Positions 24,368 through 32,766 of a DNA stretch of 64,000 nt are shown piece after piece. Where the stretch lies: positions 2,046,001 to 2,110,000 of the forward strand of contig NZ_CP038810.1 in NCBI RefSeq assembly GCF_004797125.1, given 5' to 3'. The position numbers were made by a program, and so were the translations under genes. The stretch's first letter is position 1; the number at the start of each line of letters is the position of its first letter. This DNA is from Flavobacterium sangjuense. Its GTDB lineage: Bacteria; Bacteroidota; Bacteroidia; Flavobacteriales; Flavobacteriaceae. A model generated the notes under the pieces. That model saw only the letters and a program-made list of their open reading frames with translations. It was not told where the DNA came from and did no database searches.

Positions 24368-25462
24368 ATGAAAGCAGGAATTGTAGGATTACCAAACGTA
24401 GGGAAATCAACTTTATTTAATTGTTTGTCAAACGCAAAAGCACAAAGTGCCAATTTTCCGTTTTGTACTATCGAACCAAATATTGGTGTGGTAAATGTTC
24501 CTGATCCAAGAATAAACCGTTTGGAAGAATTGGTAAAACCGGAACGTGTTCAGATGGCAACTGTTGATATTGTTGATATTGCAGGTTTGGTAAAAGGAGC
24601 AAGCAAAGGTGAAGGTTTAGGAAATCAATTTCTTGCAAACATCAGAGAATGTAATGCAATAATTCACGTGTTGCGTTGTTTTGATAACGATAATATCATC
24701 CATGTTGATGGCAATGTAAATCCGATTCGCGATAAAGAAACCATCGATATTGAGTTGCAGTTGAAAGACTTGGAAACTGTTGAAAAACGTTTGGAAAAAG
24801 TAAATCGTGCGGCTAAAACAGGTAACAAGGAAGCGCAAACTGAAAAAGCCTTGTTAGACAGAATCCGTGAAGCGTTATTACAGGCAAAATCAGCCAGAAC
24901 GGTTACGGCTCAAAGCAATGACGAAGAAGTTTTATTGGAAGATTTTCAATTGATTACCAACAAACCCGTTTTATACGTTTGTAATGTTGATGAAGATTCG
25001 GCTGCGACCGGAAATAAATATGTGGATCAGGTTCGTGAATTAGTAAAAGATGAAAACGCCGAAGTTATTGTTTTGGCTGTTGGAACTGAAGCGGATATAA
25101 CCGAATTAGAAACCTATGAAGAACGTCAAATGTTCCTGGAAGATTTAGGTTTAAAAGAACCAGGTTCAGCAGTTTTGATTCGTGCGGCTTACAAACTTTT
25201 GAAACAACAAACTTATTTCACAGCCGGAGTTAAAGAAGTTCGTGCGTGGACAATAAACATTGGCGATACAGCACCAAAAGCGGCCGGAGTTATCCACACT
25301 GATTTTGAAAAAGGATTTATCCGTGCCGAAGTTATCGCGTTTGACGATTATTCTAATTTAGGTTCAGAAGCAAAAGCTAAAGAAGCCGGAAAGCTGAGAG
25401 TAGAAGGTAAAGAATACATTGTAAAAGACGGTGATGTGATGCATTTCCGTTTTAACGTTTAA
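24368..25462 (+). CDS. ychF: Redox-regulated ATPase YchF (Obg-like)
   Basis: 364 residues, normal length. Universal P-loop ATPase of the Obg family that binds the ribosome and acts in translation and oxidative stress. G1 is GLPNVGKST, G3 region is DIAGLVKGASKGEGLGN, and the 'NFPFCTIEPN' switch I segment is typical. A coiled-coil insert lies at about residues 130-200. The C-terminal TGS domain contains 'RAWTINIGDTAPKAAGVIHTDFEKGFIRAEVI'. A porin-like gene follows after 8 bp. Confidence 0.97.
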   Translation: MKAGIVGLPNVGKSTLFNCLSNAKAQSANFPFCTIEPNIGVVNVPDPRINRLEELVKPERVQMATVDIVDIAGLVKGASKGEGLGNQFLANIRECNAIIHVLRCFDNDNIIHVDGNVNPIRDKETIDIELQLKDLETVEKRLEKVNRAAKTGNKEAQTEKALLDRIREALLQAKSARTVTAQSNDEEVLLEDFQLITNKPVLYVCNVDEDSAATGNKYVDQVRELVKDENAEVIVLAVGTEADITELETYEERQMFLEDLGLKEPGSAVLIRAAYKLLKQQTYFTAGVKEVRAWTINIGDTAPKAAGVIHTDFEKGFIRAEVIAFDDYSNLGSEAKAKEAGKLRVEGKEYIVKDGDVMHFRFNV

Positions 25463-25470
25463 TTCGTTTT

Positions 25471-26124
25471 ATGAAGAAATTAGTATTTACAATCTGTTTA
25501 GTTGCTTTGGTAAGCAATGGTATTTTTGCTCAAAGTAAAATTAGACTCGGAGTTAACGGCGGGATGACTTATTCCAGTTTCAGAGGCAATAAAGCTGCAG
25601 AAGAACTCGATGCAGGTTTTGATTTTTTAGTTGGAGTTTCTGTGGAATATCCACTCAAAGATAAATTGTCTCTATTGGCTAATTTGTCTTACGACAGAAA
25701 AACTGCAGCCGGAACTCCCAGTGGGTTTATTCCTAATCCTGAAGATCCTGCTATTGGGAACCTTAATGCAGAAGCTAATTATCAATATATTACGCTTCCG
25801 ATAGTATTGAAATATAAAATCGGAGCTAAGCAAAGTTTTTATGCTGATGCTGGATTATTTGTTGGTTATTTGCTAAAATCTCAAACACATGAAGATTACT
25901 ACAACTCTACTGATGACACAACAAGTTCAAATAAAAAGTTAGATGCCGGTTTGGTTCTGGGTTTCGGTAAAAATTTCAAACTTAAAAACAATCAGGAAAT
26001 TACCATTGAGCTTAGAGAAAATCTCGGGTTGCTCAATACCAGTAAAGTGAATGTATCCGGAGGGAACTCAGTTAAAACAAATTCACTAAACTTGATTTTA
26101 GGTTATTCATTTGATATAAAATAA
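25471..26124 (+). CDS. Outer-membrane beta-barrel (porin-family) protein
   Basis: 217 residues. Signal peptide (ending near GIFAQSK), then alternating amphipathic strands starting 'IRLGVNGGMTYSSFRG' and ending 'LNLILGYSFDIK', as in PorT/OmpX-like barrels of about eight strands. It begins 8 bp after ychF and shares its terminator, so it is probably on the ychF message, although the functions appear unrelated. Confidence 0.82.
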   Translation: MKKLVFTICLVALVSNGIFAQSKIRLGVNGGMTYSSFRGNKAAEELDAGFDFLVGVSVEYPLKDKLSLLANLSYDRKTAAGTPSGFIPNPEDPAIGNLNAEANYQYITLPIVLKYKIGAKQSFYADAGLFVGYLLKSQTHEDYYNSTDDTTSSNKKLDAGLVLGFGKNFKLKNNQEITIELRENLGLLNTSKVNVSGGNSVKTNSLNLILGYSFDIK

Positions 26125-26142
26125 ATTCACATTAAAAAAAGC

Positions 26143-26169
26143 AACCTGTAGAAATTCTACAGGTTTTTT
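26143..26169 (+). terminator. Terminator of the ychF-porin unit
   Basis: AACCTGTAGAA (26143-26153) and TTCTACAGGTT (26155-26165), a perfect 11-bp inverted repeat around one base, followed by a T run. Confidence 0.85.
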
Positions 26170-26179
26170 TATGCTCAAA

Positions 26180-26210
26180 AACTGCCAACTGCTACTGAAT
26201 AATGCCAACT
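26180..26210. repeat. Heptamer word array (AACTGCC type)
   Basis: AACTGCC, AACTGCT and, after a short break, ATGCCAACT recur in the spacer before parE. It is a one-armed array without a matching inverted arm nearby. Confidence 0.45.
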
Positions 26211-26304
26211 ATTTTTTGTCAATATCATTATTAATAACTTCTGATTTTATACTTTTATTTCCATGCGATTTCCACTATATTAGCACCAACTCGATAATTT
26301 TCAA

Positions 26305-28161
26305 ATGTCAGATCAAAATCAATATACAGAAGACAATATCCGTTCGTTAGACTGGAAGGAACACATTCGTATGCGTCCCGGAATGTACATCGGAAAACTC
26401 GGTGACGGTTCTTCACCAGACGATGGTATTTATATTCTTCTCAAGGAAACCATTGACAACTGTATCGATGAGTTTGTCATGGGTGCAGGGAAAGTCATTG
26501 AAGTAACCATCAAAGACAAAATGGTTTCTGTGCGCGATTACGGTCGTGGCATTCCGTTAGGGAAAGTTGTTGATGTAGTTTCCAAAATGAATACCGGTGG
26601 AAAATACGATTCAAAAGCGTTTAAGAAATCGGTAGGTCTGAATGGAGTGGGAACCAAAGCGGTGAATGCGTTGTCCAATTATTTCCGTGTGGAATCGGTT
26701 CGTGACAACCAACAAAAAGCGGCTGAGTTCTCTGCCGGAAATCTTACCATCGAAGAAGATATAGTTGAATCAACCAAGCGAAGAGGAACCAAAGTTTCTT
26801 TCGTTGCCGATGAAACCATTTTCAAAAACTACAAATACCGTAACGAGTACATCATCAAGATGCTCAAAAATTACTGTTATTTAAATCGTGGTTTGACGAT
26901 TTATTATAATGGTGAAAAATACTTCTCAGAATATGGACTAAAAGATTTATTGGAAGAAACCATCTCGGAAGATGATATGCAGTATCCGGTAATTCATTTG
27001 GAAGGCGAAGACATCGAAATCGCTTTGACACACAGTAAATCACAATATTCAGAAGAATACCATTCGTTTGTAAACGGCCAGAATACCACACAAGGAGGAA
27101 CACATTTAGGTGCTTTCCGCGAAGCAATTGTAAAAACCATCAAAGAGTTTTATAACAAACCTTTTGAAGCTTCGGATATTCGTAAATCAATTGTTTCTGC
27201 GGTTGCAGTAAAAGTAGAAGAACCTGTTTTCGAATCACAAACAAAAACCAAATTGGGTTCTACCGAAATAGGTCCGAAAGGGCCATCGGTGCGTACATTC
27301 GTAAACGACTTTATCAAAACAAAACTTGATAACTTTTTGCATAAAAATCCTGAAGTTGCTGATTTATTACTGCGCAAGATTTTACAAGCCGAGAGAGAAC
27401 GTAAAGAACTTTCAGGAATACGTAAATTAGCGAAAGACAGAGCAAAGAAATCAAGTCTACACAATAAAAAGCTACGTGACTGTCGTGTGCATTTAACCGA
27501 TGCCAAAAACCCGAGAAGTTTAGAAAGCACATTGTTTATTACCGAGGGAGATTCGGCTTCGGGTTCGATTACCAAAAGCCGTGATGTGAATACTCAGGCG
27601 GTTTTTAGTTTACGTGGAAAGCCTTTGAACTCCTACGGAATGTCAAAGAAAATCGTCTACGAAAACGAAGAATTCAATTTGCTACAGGCCGCTTTGGATA
27701 TCGAAGAAGACATGGGTGATTTGCGTTATAACAACATCGTAATCGCTACCGATGCCGATGTCGACGGTATGCACATTCGCTTATTGTTGATTACATTCTT
27801 CCTGCAGTTTTTCCCTGAGTTGATTAAGGACGGACATTTATACATTTTGCAAACGCCGTTATTCCGTGTGCGAAATAAAAAGGAAACCATCTATTGCTAT
27901 AGCGACCAGGAACGTGTTGATGCGATTGAAAAACTAAAACCAAAACCTGAAATCACACGATTCAAAGGATTGGGAGAAATATCACCTGATGAGTTCAAGC
28001 ATTTCATTGGTGAAAGCATCCGATTGGATCCGGTAATGTTAGATAAAGCCACGTCAATTGAGACATTACTTGAATTCTATATGGGTAAAAATACACCGGA
28101 CAGACAGGTTTTCATTATCAATAATTTGAAAGTGGAATTGGATGTGGTGGAGAAAAATTAA
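26305..28161 (+). CDS. parE: DNA topoisomerase IV subunit B
   Basis: 618 residues: the ATPase subunit of the type IIA topoisomerase that decatenates chromosomes. GHKL motifs are [17 protein letters not shown] and [14 protein letters not shown]. The Toprim domain has [17 protein letters not shown] and [10 protein letters not shown]. Length is slightly short for GyrB and lacks the GyrB insertion. The subunit A gene follows 27 bp downstream in the same direction, which supports topoisomerase IV over gyrase. TATATTAG about 20 bp upstream is one base off the -7 consensus. Confidence 0.93.
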   Translation: MSDQNQYTEDNIRSLDWKEHIRMRPGMYIGKLGDGSSPDDGIYILLKETIDNCIDEFVMGAGKVIEVTIKDKMVSVRDYGRGIPLGKVVDVVSKMNTGGKYDSKAFKKSVGLNGVGTKAVNALSNYFRVESVRDNQQKAAEFSAGNLTIEEDIVESTKRRGTKVSFVADETIFKNYKYRNEYIIKMLKNYCYLNRGLTIYYNGEKYFSEYGLKDLLEETISEDDMQYPVIHLEGEDIEIALTHSKSQYSEEYHSFVNGQNTTQGGTHLGAFREAIVKTIKEFYNKPFEASDIRKSIVSAVAVKVEEPVFESQTKTKLGSTEIGPKGPSVRTFVNDFIKTKLDNFLHKNPEVADLLLRKILQAERERKELSGIRKLAKDRAKKSSLHNKKLRDCRVHLTDAKNPRSLESTLFITEGDSASGSITKSRDVNTQAVFSLRGKPLNSYGMSKKIVYENEEFNLLQAALDIEEDMGDLRYNNIVIATDADVDGMHIRLLLITFFLQFFPELIKDGHLYILQTPLFRVRNKKETIYCYSDQERVDAIEKLKPKPEITRFKGLGEISPDEFKHFIGESIRLDPVMLDKATSIETLLEFYMGKNTPDRQVFIINNLKVELDVVEKN

Positions 28162-28188
28162 TTAAAAGATACTGAATAGTCAGCATAA

Positions 28189-30900
28189 ATGAACAACGAC
28201 GAAGAAGACGATATAATTCCAAACGAAGACGAGAACGAAAACAACGAATCGTTTGATGACGCTGCCGATGAAGGTTTTGAAGACCTCAAAGGTTCAGGTG
28301 ATCATTTTTACGATCATGAAGAAGTCAATCCCGAAGATACCATTACCAAAGTTACAGGAATGTACAAGGATTGGTTTCTGGATTATGCTTCCTATGTAAT
28401 TCTAGAGCGTGCTGTTCCTGCCATTGAAGATGGTTTCAAACCGGTACAGCGTCGTATCATGCATTCGATGAAGGAACTTGATGACGGGCGTTACAACAAA
28501 GTGGCGAACATTGTTGGACATACCATGCAGTATCATCCACACGGTGATGCGAGTATCGGTGATGCAATGGTTCAGATTGGTCAAAAGGATTTGATTATCG
28601 ACATGCAGGGAAACTGGGGAAATATCCTCACAGGTGACAGCGCTGCAGCTTCGCGTTATATTGAAGCGCGTATTTCTAAGTTGGGCCACGATATTTTATA
28701 TTCTCCAAAAATTACCCAATGGGGAATGTCTTATGACGGTCGACGTGCTGAACCAATAAATCTTCCGGTTAAGTTTCCGTTGTTATTGGCGCAAGGCGCA
28801 GAAGGAATTGCGGTTGGTTTATCCACGAAAGTGCTACCACACAATTTCATCGAGCTTATTGAATGTTCGATTAAGGTTTTAAAAAACAAACCATTTACGT
28901 TATTCCCTGATTTTCCAACAGCTGGAATTGCAGATGTCTCCAATTATAATGATGGTTTGCGTGGCGGACGTGTTCGTGTGCGTGCCAAAATTGGACAATT
29001 GGATAAACAAACCTTGGTGATTACCCAGATTCCGTTTTCAACCAATACTTCAACTTTGATTGATAGTATACTGAAAGCGAATGAAAAAGGAAAAATCAAA
29101 GTCAAAAAAATAGAAGACAATACGGCTGCCGAAGTAGAGATTTTAATCCATCTTCCGCCAGGCGTTTCTCCTGATAAAACTATTGATGCGCTTTATGCAT
29201 TTACGGCCTGCGAAACTTCGGTGGCGCCATTAGGCTGTGTAATTGAAAATCATAAACCGTTGTTTATTGGTGTTTCTGATATGTTGAAAATTTCAACAAA
29301 CAGAACGGTTGATTTGCTAAAACGTGAGTTGGAAATCCAGTTGGATGAACTCGAAAACAAATGGCATTTTGCTACGCTCGAAAAGATTTTCATTCGTGAG
29401 GAAATGTACATCGATTTCAAATTGTATTCCGACAGAGAAACACTTTATGTGTATATGTATGACCGTTTCAAACCTTTTTCTAAATCGTTTGTGCGCGAAA
29501 TCAATGATGATGATTTGCAAAAGCTGACGCAGATTCCGATGATTCGTATTACGCGTTTTGATTCGGATAAAGCGGATGATGCAATTTCCAAACTGGAAGC
29601 AGAAATGGAAGAAGTAAAGCATCATTTGGCTCATATCATCGACTTTGCTATCGACTTTTTCCAAAAGCTAAAAGACAAATACGGAAAAGGCCGTGAACGT
29701 CAAACGGAACTGAGAAGTTTTGACAATATCGAAGCAACTAAAGTGGTTTTGCGAAACACCAAACTCTACGTAAACAAAGAAGAAGGTTTCTTTGGAACCG
29801 GTTTGAAGAAAGACGAATATGTAGCCGATTGTTCGGATATTGATGATGTGATTGTGTTCCTGCGTGACGGAAAAATGATGATTTCAAAAGTGGATGACAA
29901 GAAGTTTGTTGGGAAAGACATCATCCATATTGCGGTATTTGATAAGAACGACAAGCGTACCATTTACAATATGATTTATCGTGACGGAAAAAATGGTTCG
30001 ACATTCATTAAACGTTTTAATGTTTCGGGCGTTACACGTGATAAGTTTTACGATTTGACTCAAGAAAAAGCAGGTTCGCAAGTCTTGTATTTCTCGCATA
30101 ATCCAAACGGTGAAGCCGAAGTTATTACGGTTTTACTGCGTCAGGTTGGAAGCATCAAGAAACTGAAATGGGATTTGGATTTTGCCGATATTGCTATCAA
30201 AGGAAGAGCTTCACGCGGAAATACGGTAACCAAATATCCAATCAAGAAAATTGAATTAAAGGAAAAAGGAATTTCGACTTTGCGTCCGAGAAAAGTCTGG
30301 TTTGATGATACAGTTCAAAGATTAAATGTAGATGGAAGAGGTGAGTTGCTTGGCGAATTCAGACCAAATGACAGATTATTGCTTATCAATCAATCCGGAA
30401 AACTGAAAACTATTATTCCGGAACTGACGACGCATTTTGATGAAGATATCGTGGTGATGGAAAAATGGAATCCAAACAAACCGATTTCTGCGATTTATTA
30501 TGATGGTGAAAAGGAGCGTTACTTTATCAAGCGTTTCTTGGTCGAAAACGAAAACAAGGAAGAAATCTTTATTACTGAACACGAAAAGTCGCAATTGGAA
30601 ATTGTTTCTACAGATTGGCGCCCAATGGCTGAAATTATTTACGCCAAAGTAAAAGGCGTACAAAAGGATAACCAAACGATAAACCTGGAAGAATTCATTG
30701 CGGTAAAAGGAATCAAGGCATTAGGAAATCAACTGACAACAGATAAGCTAAAACAAGTGAATCTATTGGAATCATTGCCTTATGAAGAGCCTGAGCCTGA
30801 ACCGGCAGAAGAAATGGAAGTCAGCGACGAAACGGATGTTTCGGATGATATACAGACAGAAACAGGCGATGATGGACAAATAACTTTGAGTTTGGAGTAA
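28189..30900 (+). CDS. parC: DNA topoisomerase IV subunit A
   Basis: 903 residues: the DNA-cleaving subunit. An acidic N-terminal extension (~45 residues, rich in D/E/N) precedes the winged-helix region 'RAVPAIEDGFKPVQRRIMHSM'. The catalytic tyrosine is in 'GDSAAASRYIEARIS'. A long coiled-coil (around 'DAISKLEAEMEEVKHHLAHIIDF') and a C-terminal beta-pinwheel follow, then a second acidic tail. It forms a two-gene unit with parE. The acidic ends are common in Bacteroidota homologues. Confidence 0.92.
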   Translation: MNNDEEDDIIPNEDENENNESFDDAADEGFEDLKGSGDHFYDHEEVNPEDTITKVTGMYKDWFLDYASYVILERAVPAIEDGFKPVQRRIMHSMKELDDGRYNKVANIVGHTMQYHPHGDASIGDAMVQIGQKDLIIDMQGNWGNILTGDSAAASRYIEARISKLGHDILYSPKITQWGMSYDGRRAEPINLPVKFPLLLAQGAEGIAVGLSTKVLPHNFIELIECSIKVLKNKPFTLFPDFPTAGIADVSNYNDGLRGGRVRVRAKIGQLDKQTLVITQIPFSTNTSTLIDSILKANEKGKIKVKKIEDNTAAEVEILIHLPPGVSPDKTIDALYAFTACETSVAPLGCVIENHKPLFIGVSDMLKISTNRTVDLLKRELEIQLDELENKWHFATLEKIFIREEMYIDFKLYSDRETLYVYMYDRFKPFSKSFVREINDDDLQKLTQIPMIRITRFDSDKADDAISKLEAEMEEVKHHLAHIIDFAIDFFQKLKDKYGKGRERQTELRSFDNIEATKVVLRNTKLYVNKEEGFFGTGLKKDEYVADCSDIDDVIVFLRDGKMMISKVDDKKFVGKDIIHIAVFDKNDKRTIYNMIYRDGKNGSTFIKRFNVSGVTRDKFYDLTQEKAGSQVLYFSHNPNGEAEVITVLLRQVGSIKKLKWDLDFADIAIKGRASRGNTVTKYPIKKIELKEKGISTLRPRKVWFDDTVQRLNVDGRGELLGEFRPNDRLLLINQSGKLKTIIPELTTHFDEDIVVMEKWNPNKPISAIYYDGEKERYFIKRFLVENENKEEIFITEHEKSQLEIVSTDWRPMAEIIYAKVKGVQKDNQTINLEEFIAVKGIKALGNQLTTDKLKQVNLLESLPYEEPEPEPAEEMEVSDETDVSDDIQTETGDDGQITLSLE

Positions 30901-31019
30901 CTACTATGATAAAATTTGACATCAATTAGAATTTAATATTGTAATTATATAACTATATATAAAACAAAGGGTTGTATATTTATACTGTAGAAATTAATCT
31001 ACAAGTAAATTCAATTAAG

Positions 31020-31292
31020 ATGAAAAGGGTATTCATTTCAGCCATAATAATGGCTTTAGTATTGGTTTCCTGTACTAAAAAAAGTGAAGGAAGTACAACA
31101 ACCGTTACTTCCGATGATAATGCTACTGAGAAAGTCGAAGTAGTTAAAGATACAGTTAACGAAGAGCCGGAAACATTACCAGCGCAACTTTATGCGTGTT
31201 CCATGCATCCGGAAGTGCAGGGAAAACAGAACGATGAATGTTCCAAATGTGGCATGGCTTTAACAGAGCTTGTACCTGGAGAAACCAAATAA
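31020..31292 (+). CDS. Heavy-metal-binding-domain lipoprotein
   Basis: The ATG at 31020 gives MKRVFISAIIMALVLVSC, a lipoprotein signal with the acylated Cys at 18; an upstream TTG at 30972 in the same frame is less likely. The 90-residue protein has a low-complexity T/E/V linker and a C-terminal heavy-metal-binding domain: 'YACSMHPEVQ', then 'CSKCGMAL'. The motif (C-x-M-H-P ... C-x-x-C-G-M) is the one fused to the oxidase at 32767, and is common on copper-efflux proteins. It is the first gene of the metal cluster and may hold copper at the membrane surface. Confidence 0.85.
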   Translation: MKRVFISAIIMALVLVSCTKKSEGSTTTVTSDDNATEKVEVVKDTVNEEPETLPAQLYACSMHPEVQGKQNDECSKCGMALTELVPGETK

Positions 31293-31324
31293 AAAAAAAC
31301 AAATATTCTTTGTACTAAGTATTG

Positions 31325-31348
31325 ACCTTGCTATACCAATAGTAAGGT
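31325..31348. promoter_or_regulatory. Inverted repeat between the lipoprotein and regulator genes
   Basis: ACCTTGCTA (31325-31333) pairs with TAGTAAGGT (31340-31348), with one G-U pair and a 6-nt loop. It may be a weak terminator behind the lipoprotein gene or an operator in front of the AraC-type regulator. The T run behind it is poor. Confidence 0.4.
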
Positions 31349-31398
31349 TTAATTATTTGATGGCTACTTCACTTTTATTTAAAAATTAAATTCTCTTT

Positions 31399-31959
31399 AT
31401 GAAACTTTATATTAAAAATATGGTCTGCAGCCGTTGTAAAATGGTAGTGAAATCTGTTTTTGAAAATATTGGAATAATACCCATTTCCGTTGAGTTGGGT
31501 GAAGTTGAAGTGAAAAATGATATTGCAGAACATCAAAAAAAGGAATTGATAAAGCAGCTTCGAAGTATTGGTTTTGATTTAATTGATGATAAGAAAAGTA
31601 AAGTGATTGATAAGATTAAAACATTAATCATCGATTTAGTTCAGAATAAAAGCAATAATTTAAAAACGAATTTATCCGACTATCTTTCTCAAGAATTGCA
31701 TCAAGACTACACCACTTTAAGTAACCTCTTTTCGGAAGTAGAAAGCACAACTATTGAAAAGTACTTTATCAATCAGAAAATTGAAAAAGTAAAAGAGTTG
31801 ATTATTTATGATGAGCTCTCTTTAAGTGAAATTGCATATTCCTTAAACTACAGCAGCGTTTCACATTTAAGCAATCAATTCAAGAAAACAACCGGTTTTT
31901 CGCCTACCTATTTCAAAAACTTAAAATCCATAAAGCGGAAGCAGATTGAAGATTTGTAA
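31399..31959 (+). CDS. HMA-like/AraC-type transcriptional regulator fusion
   Basis: 186 residues. Residues 1-65 look like a small ferredoxin-fold HMA domain with a metal-binding C10-S-R-C13. Residues ~90-180 are an AraC-type double helix-turn-helix: 'LSLSEIAYSLNYSSVSHLSNQFKKTTGFSPTYF' is the second helix pair and the family signature. No cupin or periplasmic sensor is present, so metal binding by the CxxC domain in the cytoplasm is the likely signal (inference). It lies between two metal-binding genes. A pair of TGCAAA repeats in front of the next gene is a candidate target. Confidence 0.85.
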   Translation: MKLYIKNMVCSRCKMVVKSVFENIGIIPISVELGEVEVKNDIAEHQKKELIKQLRSIGFDLIDDKKSKVIDKIKTLIIDLVQNKSNNLKTNLSDYLSQELHQDYTTLSNLFSEVESTTIEKYFINQKIEKVKELIIYDELSLSEIAYSLNYSSVSHLSNQFKKTTGFSPTYFKNLKSIKRKQIEDL

Positions 31960-31963
31960 ATTT

Positions 31964-32018
31964 TGCAAATCAAACCCAAAATTGTGCAAACCTGAAAAAT
32001 TTTTATCAGGGAACTTTG
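31964..32018 (+). promoter_or_regulatory. Candidate operator repeats and -7 box before the HMA-MauE gene
   Basis: TGCAAA occurs at 31964-31969 and again at 31985-31990, a 21-bp step (two helical turns), as expected for a direct-repeat AraC site. GAACTTTG at 32011-32018 is one base off TAnnTTTG. The repeats would lie upstream of, and partly over, the -33 region, a typical activator position. The regulator gene ends just before. Confidence 0.45.
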
Positions 32019-32051
32019 TGTCATTATTAATAATATTTAAAAATTTTAAAA

Positions 32052-32765
32052 ATGGTACACAAATATCAAATAACTGGAATGACCTGTACAAGTTGCGAAG
32101 CAAAAGTAAAATCTGATTTGCTTATGACTGAAAATGTAACGGATGTCAGCGTTTCAAAAGAAGATAATTCTGCAACGATAACTATGAGCAAACACGTTGC
32201 ATTATCAGATTTGCAAAAGAACCTGAATCCAAAATACAGTATTTCGGCAATTAATCACAGCGAAATTACTGAACAGGCCAAGAGTTGGTTTGAAACTTAC
32301 AAACCTATACTGCTCATATTTTTTTATATTGGATTAGTAACGTTACTTATTCAGCTCAAAAATGAAAGTTTCAGGAGCATGGAGTGGATGCGTCATTTTA
32401 TGGTGGCTTTCTTTTTGGTATTTTCCTTTTTCAAATTATTAAACCTAAAAGGTTTTGTTGAAAGTTATGTCATGTATGACGTAATAGCAAAACGGTTACC
32501 AATCTGGGGTTATATCTATGCGTTTACAGAGTTAGGCCTGGGAATCGCTTTCCTGATTGATTTCAATCCACTGTTTACCAATGTAGTTACTTTTATCGTG
32601 ATGTCAGTTAGCATAATAGGCGTATTACAATCAGTTTTGAATAAAAGAAAAATACAATGTGCCTGTTTAGGAGCTGTTTTTAATTTACCAATGAGCCAAG
32701 TCACTATCATCGAAGATGCTATAATGATTGGTATGAGTGGAATAATGATTCTTAATCTAATTTAA
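32052..32765 (+). CDS. HMA domain fused to MauE/DoxX-like membrane protein
   Basis: 237 residues. Residues 1-68 form an HMA domain with the M-T-C-T-S-C metal motif (C12, C15). Four to five membrane segments follow from about residue 83 ('KPILLIFFYIGLVTLLI' onward), in the arrangement of the MauE/DoxX family. A cysteine pair 'QCACLGAVFNLP' lies in a loop before the last segment, typical of Bacteroidota members in metal clusters. It probably moves or reduces metal or thiols at the inner membrane; the exact role is not known. It ends one base before the oxidase start. Confidence 0.82.
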   Translation: MVHKYQITGMTCTSCEAKVKSDLLMTENVTDVSVSKEDNSATITMSKHVALSDLQKNLNPKYSISAINHSEITEQAKSWFETYKPILLIFFYIGLVTLLIQLKNESFRSMEWMRHFMVAFFLVFSFFKLLNLKGFVESYVMYDVIAKRLPIWGYIYAFTELGLGIAFLIDFNPLFTNVVTFIVMSVSIIGVLQSVLNKRKIQCACLGAVFNLPMSQVTIIEDAIMIGMSGIMILNLI

Positions 32766-32766
32766 A

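Noticed and set aside
26305..30900. The topoisomerase pair as DNA gyrase
   Set aside because: The subunits are adjacent and the B subunit (618 residues) lacks the GyrB-type insertion length. GyrA-like ends alone could not decide, but adjacency plus length favour topoisomerase IV.
30972..31019. TTG start at 30972 for the metal-binding lipoprotein
   Set aside because: The upstream residues do not form a signal peptide, whereas the ATG at 31020 starts a typical one.
31325..31348. Clear terminator behind the metal-binding lipoprotein
   Set aside because: The stem is acceptable but the following sequence is not a T run, so I list it only as an inverted repeat of unknown role.
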